A DNA stretch of 43,617 nucleotides from Clostridiales bacterium (GTDB lineage: Bacteria; Bacillota; Sulfobacillia; Sulfobacillales; Sulfobacillaceae). Shown piece by piece: positions 18,004 through 25,051 of the stretch. A program made the translations under genes and the position numbers. The notes below the pieces were generated by a model that was given only the letters and a program-made list of their open reading frames with translations, ran no database searches and had not been told where the DNA came from. Every line of letters begins with the position of its first letter. Positions within the stretch are counted from its first letter, which is position 1. Location: NCBI GenBank assembly GCA_027365485.1, contig DAHXNH010000219.1:1-43617 (forward strand), read 5' to 3'.

Positions 18004-18044
18004 CAAATACGGCCTGACAAATTAAGCGTACAGGCCGGTTTGTC
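18004..18044 (-). terminator. Hairpin between the CWB2 gene and the ABC operon
   Basis: An imperfect stem (about 18004-18017 with 18032-18044, sharing the GGCCTG/CAGGCC core) lies 22 bp past the stop of the CWB2 gene. On the minus strand its distal arm reads GTATTTGTTA, mildly T-rich. It probably ends the CWB2 transcript before the ABC operon begins at 17958. Confidence 0.5.
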
Positions 18045-18066
18045 TTAGCCGAATTTGAGATCGGGC

Positions 18067-19416
18067 TTATTGCATCATTTCCGCCACCGCGGATGCCATC
18101 GGCAACGAGACCGCCGCTGAACCACCGACGACATCGATGGCGCTCACCAAACTAGATACCGACTTTAAATAGTCGTAGGTGGGACCGGGAATGACTGTGG
18201 ACGAGACCATGACCATGGGGAAGGCGATTTTGCCAGCCAGCGGTCCGGCAGTCAAGGCGTCGACGAGATGGGCTCCGTCGGCGTTGGTAATGACGACTCC
18301 CATGGGATGCGGAAAGAATCGTTGATTGACCAGGGCTGCCGTGGCATAGCGGTTCACTCCGGCCAAGGCCACGACATGCGGCAATTTGACACGATAGCTG
18401 GCTGCCGCCCCCACCACATAGGTCGTGGCAGCGGATTTCAACAATTGAGCATAGCCGGCAGGGAGGCCCCCTTTGGGCGGTAAAAGTAGAACCGGCGAAC
18501 GATTCTCGGCCGCCACGGGATCGATGGTTAAGGCATCGGTTAGATTTGCGTTATTGCCGGAAGAGAAAAAGAGTGTACTCAGGTTGCCCTGTTCGGCTTT
18601 GATAGCGAGAGCGACTTTGAGCGAAGTGGCATAGCGATTGGCACCGGCGTAGCCAACGACGGAGGTGGTCCGGGGCAGTTGACTGCGGATCGTCGCGTTG
18701 TCTACGGCGCCAATGAGGATGACGCGCTTCGCACCCAGCCGTCGAATGGCACTCAGGGGATCTTGACCAATGCTCTGATTGGATGTGGTCAACAAGATTG
18801 GTGCCTTCAGCAGCGCGGAAAGCGGCGCGGCGGTCAGGGCATCGACCAGGTTTTGATTGAGTCCGGAGGATAAAATAACGGTTTTGGCTCCCTTGGGATC
18901 ACTGGCTTGGGCGATTTCGGCAGCGGTACCAAAACGTGTGTAGCCTGCGTATCGAGTCTCAGTCGGCGGATTGCCCTTGCCTACGGTGACGAATGTCGCG
19001 ACTTGGTCGATTGGACCGTGGGCGGTATCTACAGTGGCGGTAAGGCGAATGGGGCCGGTGTGGTAGACGGCTTCTACCGTAAATTTAGCGATGCCGGCTT
19101 GAGCGCTGACGGTGACGGCGCGTCCTGGCGGATAGCCGTTGATTGTCAACATATTAGGACTACTCAAGGTGGCAGGAGTTAGAGTAATCTTTTCGCCACT
19201 GACCTTGGCTAGGGTATGGTGGGGGGTGGTCAAATCCACGGCCACTACCGTGGGCGTAGAAAGCTTTAAGGGCGCGGTCGGCGGCGCATAAAACTCGGGG
19301 GGGTAGGTGCGGCCCGAGGCGGCAAACACGCTTCCTGCTAAGTGTAGTGGCATAAGCAAAAAAGATAGGCTGAGGGCAACACCAATGATGAAACTACGCT
19401 TGGCTATGCTGTGCAC
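18067..19416 (-). CDS. Secreted protein with three cell-wall-binding type 2 (CWB2) repeats
   Basis: A secreted surface protein of about 449 residues. After a signal peptide (RSFIIGVALSLSFLLMPLHLAGSVFAASG) comes a roughly 120-residue beta-rich region that may be Ig-like. Three CWB2 repeats follow, each with an RYxT/RFGTA start and a (V/T)DALT core: TRFGTAAEIA...NLVDALTAAPL, NRYATSLKVA...NLTDALTIDPV and NRYATAALVN...HLVDALTAGPL. Such triplets anchor S-layer and other surface proteins non-covalently to wall polymers in clostridia and related bacteria. The frame opens at 19599, but AAAGGAG lies 8 nt before GTG 19416 and the signal peptide starts right there, so I use that start. The function of the N-terminal half is unknown. 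Confidence 0.88.
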   Translation of the reverse strand: MHSIAKRSFIIGVALSLSFLLMPLHLAGSVFAASGRTYPPEFYAPPTAPLKLSTPTVVAVDLTTPHHTLAKVSGEKITLTPATLSSPNMLTINGYPPGRAVTVSAQAGIAKFTVEAVYHTGPIRLTATVDTAHGPIDQVATFVTVGKGNPPTETRYAGYTRFGTAAEIAQASDPKGAKTVILSSGLNQNLVDALTAAPLSALLKAPILLTTSNQSIGQDPLSAIRRLGAKRVILIGAVDNATIRSQLPRTTSVVGYAGANRYATSLKVALAIKAEQGNLSTLFFSSGNNANLTDALTIDPVAAENRSPVLLLPPKGGLPAGYAQLLKSAATTYVVGAAASYRVKLPHVVALAGVNRYATAALVNQRFFPHPMGVVITNADGAHLVDALTAGPLAGKIAFPMVMVSSTVIPGPTYDYLKSVSSLVSAIDVVGGSAAVSLPMASAVAEMMQ

Positions 19417-19458
19417 GGTTAGGACTCCTTTATCCATAGTCGGATTCATCGCTGCTAT

Positions 19459-19500
19459 CGGTCGAAGCTCGGGGTGAAGGATTCCCGCCCGCTTCGACCG
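19459..19500. repeat. Inverted repeat in the leader of the CWB2 gene
   Basis: A perfect 10-bp inverted repeat (CGGTCGAAGC at 19459-19468 and its complement at 19491-19500) with a 22-nt centre lies about 43-84 nt upstream of the CWB2 start. It could be an mRNA leader hairpin or a regulator-binding site. It lies in the 313-bp region between this gene and the divergent deacetylase gene, where I found no other clear signal. Confidence 0.6.
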
Positions 19501-19729
19501 TTGCAGTGACTGTCCCAAAGTTCCGATGTTCGTACATCTTGTTTTGATATTCGCGCTTTGGTTGTGAAATCCTGTGAGACTGCACGGCATTTGCCACAAA
19601 ATATTGAGTCCCCCCAGATCAGAGGTCTAGAGCGCACCGTATGTCCGGCACTACATAGCTGATTTCGGCTCTGGCCATACTGAGGGCAGGTAGAGGAAGC
19701 ACACTAAGAAGGAATTGGGGTGGGCGATC

Positions 19730-20473
19730 ATGATGGGGCGAGTAGGTAAGGGTGTTGCAGTGGTGATGGGGCTATGGATCATGGGCGCCGTCGCAGGGTT
19801 TGGCGAGGCGACGGCGGCCAAGTTAGCACCTCCGGTGGTAGTGCGGTCCGTGCCGACTCTGAAAAAGGTGGTGGCGCTCACGTTTGACGATGGCCCAACC
19901 AAGAAGTGGACACCAGAAATTCTTCACGTGCTTCAAAGAAACCAAGTGAAGGCCACTTTTTTTGTGGTGGGTCGGCAAGCGCTTAGATACCCGCAATATC
20001 TCCACGAAGAAATCAAAGCGGGGATGGAGGTCGGCTCGCATGGTGCCAACCATATGACCTTGAAAGGAAAACCGGCCGCCTTGATTGAACGCGAAGTGAA
20101 CGAGAATAAAGAAATTTTGGAATCGTTGGGGGTGCCTAAGCCGCATTTATATCGCTTGCCTGGAGGCAATTCGGACAAATTGGCCTTGAGTGTCCTCACA
20201 AAATTGCATTATACCGTGGTCGGTTGGTCTATCGATCCCCACGACTGGCGTCACCGTTATTCAGCCGACCAGTTGACCACGATGGTGATGAAACACATCG
20301 AGCCCGGCGCCATTGTCATCTTTCATGACGGACCTAATTCCTCTGAGGCTACGGTAAAGGCAGTGGCCCAAATCATCGAGCAACTGAAGCACGAGGGCTA
20401 CCGACCGCTTACGGTAAGCAGGCTCATCCAAAGCGCCGAACTGCCACATAACCGTTTGCCGCTGGACCGGTGA
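19730..20473 (+). CDS. Secreted polysaccharide deacetylase (NodB domain)
   Basis: This is a carbohydrate esterase family 4 enzyme that removes N-acetyl groups from peptidoglycan, chitin-like or other wall glycans outside the membrane. A short N-terminal hydrophobic segment (VAVVMGLWIMGAVAGFG) serves as signal or anchor. The NodB motifs are present in order: TFDDGP (metal and catalytic Asp), SHGANHMTL (the two metal-binding His), RLPGG (usually RPPGG), SIDPHDW and IVIFHDG. All expected metal and catalytic residues are seen, so it should be active. I start at ATG 19730, with GGGGTG 7 nt upstream; the frame opens at TTG 19715 and ATG 19733 is also possible. It is divergent from the CWB2 gene and convergent with the metallothionein-like gene. 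Confidence 0.88.
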   Translation: MMGRVGKGVAVVMGLWIMGAVAGFGEATAAKLAPPVVVRSVPTLKKVVALTFDDGPTKKWTPEILHVLQRNQVKATFFVVGRQALRYPQYLHEEIKAGMEVGSHGANHMTLKGKPAALIEREVNENKEILESLGVPKPHLYRLPGGNSDKLALSVLTKLHYTVVGWSIDPHDWRHRYSADQLTTMVMKHIEPGAIVIFHDGPNSSEATVKAVAQIIEQLKHEGYRPLTVSRLIQSAELPHNRLPLDR

Positions 20474-20525
20474 GGGTGAGGACCTGAGTGCACCTTGGGT
20501 GATGCATCGGCTCGAAAGAGAGGAG

Positions 20526-20578
20526 GGTTAGACGGTGCGCCAGGTCCACACGTGGTGGACCTGGCGCACCGTCTAACC
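20526..20578. terminator. 24-bp perfect hairpin between convergent genes
   Basis: A 24-bp perfect inverted repeat (20526-20549 with 20555-20578) has a 5-nt ACGTG loop. It lies between the deacetylase gene (plus strand) and the metallothionein-like gene (minus strand), whose stop codon at 20573-20575 is inside the stem. On the minus strand it is followed by CTCCTCTCTTTCG, a pyrimidine-rich tract, so it is probably that gene's terminator. The plus side has no T-run. Confidence 0.75.
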
Positions 20579-20695
20579 GCAGTGGCAGGATTCACAATGG
20601 CAGTTGGTGCCACAAGAACACTCGCTGCCGCAGGTGTCAGTATTACAGTCCGTGCAGCAGCACGAGGTTGGGGTTTGACTTTGGCTCGGCATCAT
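20573..20695 (-). CDS. Metallothionein-like Cys-rich small protein (40 aa)
   Basis: This frame is easily overlooked because of its size. It encodes 40 residues starting MMPSQSQTPTSCCCTDC. Eleven are cysteine (12, 13, 14, 17, 22, 26, 28, 32, 34, 37, 39), arranged as CCC, CxxC, CxC, CxC and CxC, with His at 33 and 38 among the last ones; there are no aromatic residues. That composition is what metallothioneins use to bind Cu(I), Zn(II), Cd(II) or similar soft metals. Support for a real gene: a GGAGGT Shine-Dalgarno (complement of 20704-20709) exactly 8 nt before the first ATG, Cys codons with both TGC and TGT (not a simple repeat), and a strong hairpin at the stop. A TATAAG box (complement of 20749-20754) may be a -10, without a clear -35. 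I do not recognise a named family. Confidence 0.75.
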   Translation of the reverse strand: MMPSQSQTPTSCCCTDCNTDTCGSECSCGTNCHCESCHCG

Positions 20696-20832
20696 CGTGG
20701 AAGACCTCCCTTCAGAGAACTGGCTGTAGTGTGGCAACGAACGTAGGCTCTTATACCGTCGATTTAGGCAAACGGGGTTCGATTTTTAGAGACTGTTAAT
20801 TCTAGTGTTACGCCCAGATCGCGGTTTCGAGG

Positions 20833-20838
20833 TACAAT
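20833..20838 (+). promoter_or_regulatory. Possible -10 box for murA
   Basis: TACAAT lies 40 bp before the GTG used for murA. No convincing -35 was found at 16-18 bp, so this is only a candidate. Confidence 0.3.
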
Positions 20839-20877
20839 GAGAAGACTGGATCCAACAAATCGGGATTTTGGGACGGT

Positions 20878-22287
20878 GTGCGAGTATTTCCATGGGAATA
20901 TCTCTCTGTTCGATTGCATTTAGGTACGCAACTTGATTACGATGTACATAGTGAAAGTTTGGGAACCCAGAGATTGGCGGTGGCAAAAGTGACTCCTACG
21001 GTAATTGCAGAAACAGCTAAACCTTTAGAACGTGCTCTTTGTGTGGAAGGTGGATTTTCGCTTTGTGGGGAGGTTGCCATCGGGGGTTCTAAGAATGCGT
21101 CGCTTCCCATTATTGCCGCCGCCCTGTTGGCGAGGGAAGGTCAAACTCGGCTGATTGGGGTCCCACACATTTCCGACGTTGAAGTCATGTGTGATATTTT
21201 GCAAGGACTAGGAGTGCGGGTTCGGTGGCACGGCGATGCCTTGGACATCGATGCCAGTGGTCTTTATGGTGCGGAGGTGGACTCGGAACTAGGACAGCGG
21301 ATTCGTGCTTCCACCTATCTTTTTGGGGTGCTTTTAGCGAGATTTGGGGAAGCCAAGGTGCCTTACCCTGGAGGCGACCGGATTGGCGTGCGTCCGATTG
21401 ACTTTCATCTGGCTGGGTTGCGGGCCATGGGGGCAGAGGTGAGTACGGAAGCAGGTTGCCTGGTCGGAGTTGGGCGGCTCGGTGAGGCGTCAATTTACCT
21501 GGAACGTCCTTCGGTGGGGGCAACCATTCATTTGATGATGGCGGCAGCGCTAGGTAAGGATGCTCAGACGACCACCTTGTCAAATGCGGCGATGGATCCA
21601 GAAATCATGGACGTGGCGCGTTTTTTGAGCGCGATGGGGGCCAGGATCTATGGAGCCGGTACCTCCACGATTAAGGTAGTAGCGGTCAGAAAACTAACGG
21701 GGGCCACCTATGAAGTCATCCCAGATCGCCTGGAAGCGGGAACATTTTTGATGTCGGCGGCAGCTAGTAGGGGAGATATTACCGTCACTGGTGTCATCTC
21801 AGAGCACCTGACAGCGGTCATCGCCAAACTGCAGCAGATGGGTGTCAGAATGGAAGTGTTGGGTGATAGTATTCGAGCGCGGGTCGATCGCAGGCTTTCG
21901 GCGACAGATGTCTTAGCGGAAGAATACCCCGGGTTCCCCACGGACCTGCAACCCTGTATTGCAGCGCTGCTCGTAACCGCTATCGGCGATAGCATGGTGA
22001 CGGATTTGGTGTGGACGGATCGGTTCCAGTATACGGATGAGTTCGTGCGCATGGGTGGTCAGGTCAAAGTGGTGGGGTCGAGCGTCCGAATCCAAGGGGT
22101 TTCAGCGTTGACGTCGGCCGAAGTGACGGCGAACGATATTCGCGGAGGCGCCGCCTTGGTGTTGGCGTCTTTGGGAGCTCAAGGCAAGTCGACTATTTAT
22201 GGAGTGCACCACCTTGATCGAGGGTATGCTGGGTTAATTGATAAATTGATGGGACTGGGGGCTAGAATCGACGAGCTTGAGCTCTAG
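20878..22287 (+). CDS. murA: MurA, UDP-GlcNAc 1-carboxyvinyltransferase, with Asp at the Cys115 position
   Basis: MurA transfers enolpyruvate from phosphoenolpyruvate to UDP-GlcNAc, the first committed step of peptidoglycan synthesis in the cytoplasm. Family motifs are IGGSKNASLP (68-77), RASTYLFGVLLARFG, PDRLEAGTFLMSAAASRG (the catalytic Asp and binding region) and TDRFQYTDEF. The loop that reads PGGCxIG in E. coli reads PGGDRIG here: codon GAC at 21376-21378 (residue 167). That Cys is the residue alkylated by fosfomycin, and Asp at this place is known to keep activity and give resistance. The N-terminus has about 45 extra residues before the family start near LERALCVEGG. The true start may be GTG 20980 or TTG 20974; none has a strong Shine-Dalgarno. 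Confidence 0.9.
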   Translation: MRVFPWEYLSVRLHLGTQLDYDVHSESLGTQRLAVAKVTPTVIAETAKPLERALCVEGGFSLCGEVAIGGSKNASLPIIAAALLAREGQTRLIGVPHISDVEVMCDILQGLGVRVRWHGDALDIDASGLYGAEVDSELGQRIRASTYLFGVLLARFGEAKVPYPGGDRIGVRPIDFHLAGLRAMGAEVSTEAGCLVGVGRLGEASIYLERPSVGATIHLMMAAALGKDAQTTTLSNAAMDPEIMDVARFLSAMGARIYGAGTSTIKVVAVRKLTGATYEVIPDRLEAGTFLMSAAASRGDITVTGVISEHLTAVIAKLQQMGVRMEVLGDSIRARVDRRLSATDVLAEEYPGFPTDLQPCIAALLVTAIGDSMVTDLVWTDRFQYTDEFVRMGGQVKVVGSSVRIQGVSALTSAEVTANDIRGGAALVLASLGAQGKSTIYGVHHLDRGYAGLIDKLMGLGARIDELEL

Positions 22288-22317
22288 CAGCATTTTTCTC
22301 CTAGTTTCCATGCTGCT
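22286..22317 (+). terminator. Weak hairpin at the murA 3' end
   Basis: An 8-bp stem (AGCAGCAT at 22286-22293 with 22310-22317) starts at the murA stop codon and encloses a T-rich 16-nt loop. There is no T-run after it, so a terminator role is uncertain. Confidence 0.35.
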
Positions 22318-22884
22318 CGGCCGCGCCCTACCGGATGAAAAAGTCTCGGGGGAATTTTTCAGAACAGGAAGACCTGTTATCAAGGTTGGGGGCAATTGGC
22401 AGCGACTTTCAAGGGCATAGGGAGGGCCAGCCGCAAGGCTTCCATAGCGGGTGGCCCTCCCTATGCCCAATATTTGGAGGGCGTCCCAATTGGGGCTACG
22501 CGATTGGCTGGACGATGCAGACAGGGTGCCCAAAACGGCACGCTAGCGACGGCGGATCATGCTCATGTGCACGGGCTTGACTGGATCTCTTAAAAAAGCG
22601 TAACCGCAAGTGAGCGATGCAAAGGGAGCCTCTCCATCTTAATGGCGCGTGCTCAAACCCGGAGATCTTTAATGCATAGGGAAGGCGAGAATTCTCTCGA
22701 GAGCCAGGAACTATACCGGCTACATCGTCCACTTAGCCGTCTAGGCACCGGATTTGGACGATAAGGCGGCGGCGGGCTGATTTCATCAAAGGGATCAACA
22801 ATGACTTGCGGCATCGGCTTTGAGGTGTTCAGAAAGCCGATGCTAATCGTCATCGAGATCCGAGTGGTGAGCGGCCGGATTCCC
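22288..22884. other. About 600 bp without a supportable gene
   Basis: Short plus-strand frames (22335-22580 and 22396-22593) overlap a 17-bp inverted repeat and lack family motifs or good ribosome-binding sites. The stretch between murA and the convergent GH84 gene shows nothing else I can name. Confidence 0.5.
22413..22468. repeat. 17-bp perfect inverted repeat
   Basis: GGGCATAGGGAGGGCCA at 22413-22429 is followed, after 22 nt, by its perfect complement at 22452-22468. It lies in the gene-free region between the convergent murA and GH84 genes. There is no T-run on either side. It may be a distal transcript-end hairpin or a fragment of a mobile palindromic element. Confidence 0.75.
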
Positions 22885-24336
22885 TCAGTTGAGGTGGTCG
22901 AGCACGGTATTGACAAAGCCCACGACCGTGACCGTGGTATCTAAGCTTAGGGTAGATTGATTGACGGCCGACTCCAACGCCTTCAAGTCTTGAACGCTAG
23001 ATGAACTCGGATTCCGGCCCACCTTGGCTTGAGACCAAACAGATAGGGCATCGATGCCCAATTGGCCCTCTTCGGAAAAAAGACGACTCCAAGGTGCAAT
23101 TTGCTGGTATAAGGTTGGGTCGGGCAGGCCTGCTTTCATCGACGCGTTGGCCTGCGCCATCGCAGTAAAGGTTTTGAATAACCCACTCTTCTTGGGGTAC
23201 TGAGGAGGTTTAGTCCAGAAGCTGGCCACCTCTGCGGCAAGTGTGTTGATGCTTGGAGATAGAAAGCTCTCGCTGTTGGCCGCGGCAAACAGGCGAAAGC
23301 TGGGAGCAGCCTTTCCTCCCAGAGAAGTGAGCGCATGTTGCCAGGAGGTGCGCGGTTGATACCGGTCCGGATGATTCAGGTAGGCCGCTCCTGTCCACAG
23401 CGCGACTTCCGAAGCTTGTGCTTGCAGCATGGGGTTAAAGAAATAGGCGGCTACCACCTTTTTCAGACCGGCACTGCGCCCTACGACCGGGCCTAAAAAC
23501 AGATGGGGATGATATGGGGCTTCAAGATAGGTGTAGTCGTTGACCGGATAGTTATCCCAGATGACTAAACGGTGCCCCATCAACGCCTGGGCGGTCTTGG
23601 CTTCCGAACTGGTGATGGTTTCGGAAAGGACATAGGGACCGGTCCAGATGACGTTGATGCCTTGATAGAGCGAAGTTTTTAACGCCGCCCAGTAGGGATT
23701 CGGGCTGACCCCGTCGTATAGCGTGGGGGTGAACATCAATTCAAAATTGGGATGATGAATTCTTTCGGTATGCAGGAGCCAATCCGCCAACTGCGATTGT
23801 TCGGTAGCCAGGTTCGCAGTCAGGTTGCCGCCGATGTCATCAAAGGACAGCATGAAGTGAGTGACACCAAGGCTTCGAACCTGGTTAATTTTAGCTAGCA
23901 GCAATTTTCGGTCCGTCATGCTTTGGTAGTCGATGGAAAGGCCCGGGCTGACTGAATAGACAAAGGTGATGTGATTACGCTTCGCAGCGTGGACTATGGC
24001 CGCCAACACAGCAAAATTTTTGGGCGGATAGGGTTTCATCCAATCGGCCCGTTGATAGGGGTCGTATTTAGGCGCATAGACAAAAGTGTTTAAGCGATGT
24101 TGAGCCATGAACGCCAAGATAGCCTCGGTATTGGCGACGGTCCAGTCGGGTCCGTAAAATCCTTCGACGACGCCGTCCATGAATTCGGGAGGCGATGCCT
24201 CAGACTGCAAAGGCTCAGAGACCCTGGCTGGGGCGAGCGCTTTGGACACAATTGAGGGAGCCTGTAAAGGATGGGGAATCGAGGTTGCGGCCAGGCCTGC
24301 AGCCAAAATTCCTGCCGTCCATAAGATGGGTTTCAC
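22885..24336 (-). CDS. Secreted GH84 beta-N-acetylglucosaminidase
   Basis: This enzyme family removes terminal N-acetylglucosamine by substrate-assisted catalysis, in which the substrate's own acetamido group acts as nucleophile. The 483-residue protein has a signal peptide (ILWTAGILAAGLAATSIP). The core starts GVVEGFYGPDWT (55-66), followed by FVYAPKYDPYQRADW (85-99) and the paired catalytic aspartates in LSFDDIGG (Asp166, Asp167). Further family stretches are NVIWTGPYVLSETIT and LVIWDNYPVND. All catalytic residues are present. The start is GTG 24336. Export implies that it trims chitin-like oligomers, peptidoglycan fragments or glycoproteins outside the cell. It is divergent from an Opp-type importer whose operon ends in murQ, which fits amino-sugar scavenging. 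Confidence 0.88.
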   Translation of the reverse strand: MKPILWTAGILAAGLAATSIPHPLQAPSIVSKALAPARVSEPLQSEASPPEFMDGVVEGFYGPDWTVANTEAILAFMAQHRLNTFVYAPKYDPYQRADWMKPYPPKNFAVLAAIVHAAKRNHITFVYSVSPGLSIDYQSMTDRKLLLAKINQVRSLGVTHFMLSFDDIGGNLTANLATEQSQLADWLLHTERIHHPNFELMFTPTLYDGVSPNPYWAALKTSLYQGINVIWTGPYVLSETITSSEAKTAQALMGHRLVIWDNYPVNDYTYLEAPYHPHLFLGPVVGRSAGLKKVVAAYFFNPMLQAQASEVALWTGAAYLNHPDRYQPRTSWQHALTSLGGKAAPSFRLFAAANSESFLSPSINTLAAEVASFWTKPPQYPKKSGLFKTFTAMAQANASMKAGLPDPTLYQQIAPWSRLFSEEGQLGIDALSVWSQAKVGRNPSSSSVQDLKALESAVNQSTLSLDTTVTVVGFVNTVLDHLN

Positions 24337-24370
24337 TGTGCCTTCACCTGCCCATTTATCAAATTTAAGT

Positions 24371-24389
24371 CAGGCGATGGTATCGCCTG
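24371..24389. repeat. 8-bp hairpin in the GH84 leader
   Basis: CAGGCGAT (24371-24378), a 3-nt loop and the complement ATCGCCTG (24382-24389) form a perfect palindromic unit 35-53 nt upstream of the GH84 start. It could be an operator or a leader hairpin. In the rest of 24337-24890 I see no gene; the small AT-rich frame on the minus strand near 24676-24873 has no ribosome-binding site. Confidence 0.5.
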
Positions 24390-24894
24390 CTCTAAGGTAA
24401 ACGTCGTGGGTCCTGCAAAGGTTACATAAGGCCATTAGTTTAGCACATCGACGGCTGAATGCGGCCCACTGGCTGGGCGACTTCGTTTCTGGGGAGGGTG
24501 GCATGGATGCGATAATGGCTCCCCGGCCTGGCTAAGGCACCAGTCGACGGCTCGGAGTGCGGACGCGGACATCGCTGACTCGGCTCTCCTGATAATCCCC
24601 TGTGCGGCCCATGGCAATCCATAGCCGAGTCAAGGACACTGTTGCCGCTTATGGTGGTATACAGGATAGTGCGGTCTAATCGAAGAGCGAGGTTTTCGTG
24701 TTAGGAAAGCATAAATTAGAAAATGGTGGTGAAGCCCAGAGAAAACTCCGTAATTTCGCGATTTGTGTGATGTTGTTGGACTTCATCCCGATCGGTGAGT
24801 CGTCGATTTGCTCAGAGGATTCCATGACAAGGAAATAGCTAACACAAAAATATAATAACTGGAGTAACATCACAAAAATAATGCGGATGTTGGT

Positions 24895-24923
24895 GAGACA
24901 TTGGTTTTATATAGGTGTATAAA
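24895..24923 (+). promoter_or_regulatory. Probable promoter of the importer operon
   Basis: GAGACA at 24895-24900 (4 of 6 matches to TTGACA) is separated by 17 bp from TATAAA at 24918-24923 (5 of 6 matches to TATAAT). The region is AT-rich compared with its surroundings. This would give a leader of about 120 nt for the binding-protein gene, containing a run of eight T followed by six A near 24937-24950. Confidence 0.5.
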
Positions 24924-25051
24924 TGTGAGGAAGCGATTTTTTTTAAAAAATAGAACCAGATGTCTATACATCTAGGCAGGATTTAGTGGCTGGGTGTCGA
25001 ATGATTCAGAGGTCAGCCAAAAAATTGGCAAGGACTAGGGAGGCTTAGTTT

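Noticed and set aside
20495-20746. 83-residue plus-strand frame across the 24-bp hairpin
   Set aside because: It reads the antisense of the Cys-rich gene: Cys codons read backwards give an Ala/Thr/Val-rich product. The minus strand has the better start site and motif.
22396-22593. 65-residue frame over the 17-bp inverted repeat
   Set aside because: No ribosome-binding site, and much of its sequence is dictated by the palindrome.
22653-22916. 87-residue minus-strand frame
   Set aside because: Lies at the 3' end of the GH84 gene and beyond, Ser/Pro-rich, no start signal; probably chance.
24676-24873. 65-residue minus-strand frame with a hydrophobic start
   Set aside because: AT-rich upstream region of the importer operon, no Shine-Dalgarno; the hydrophobic run can arise from AT-rich sequence.
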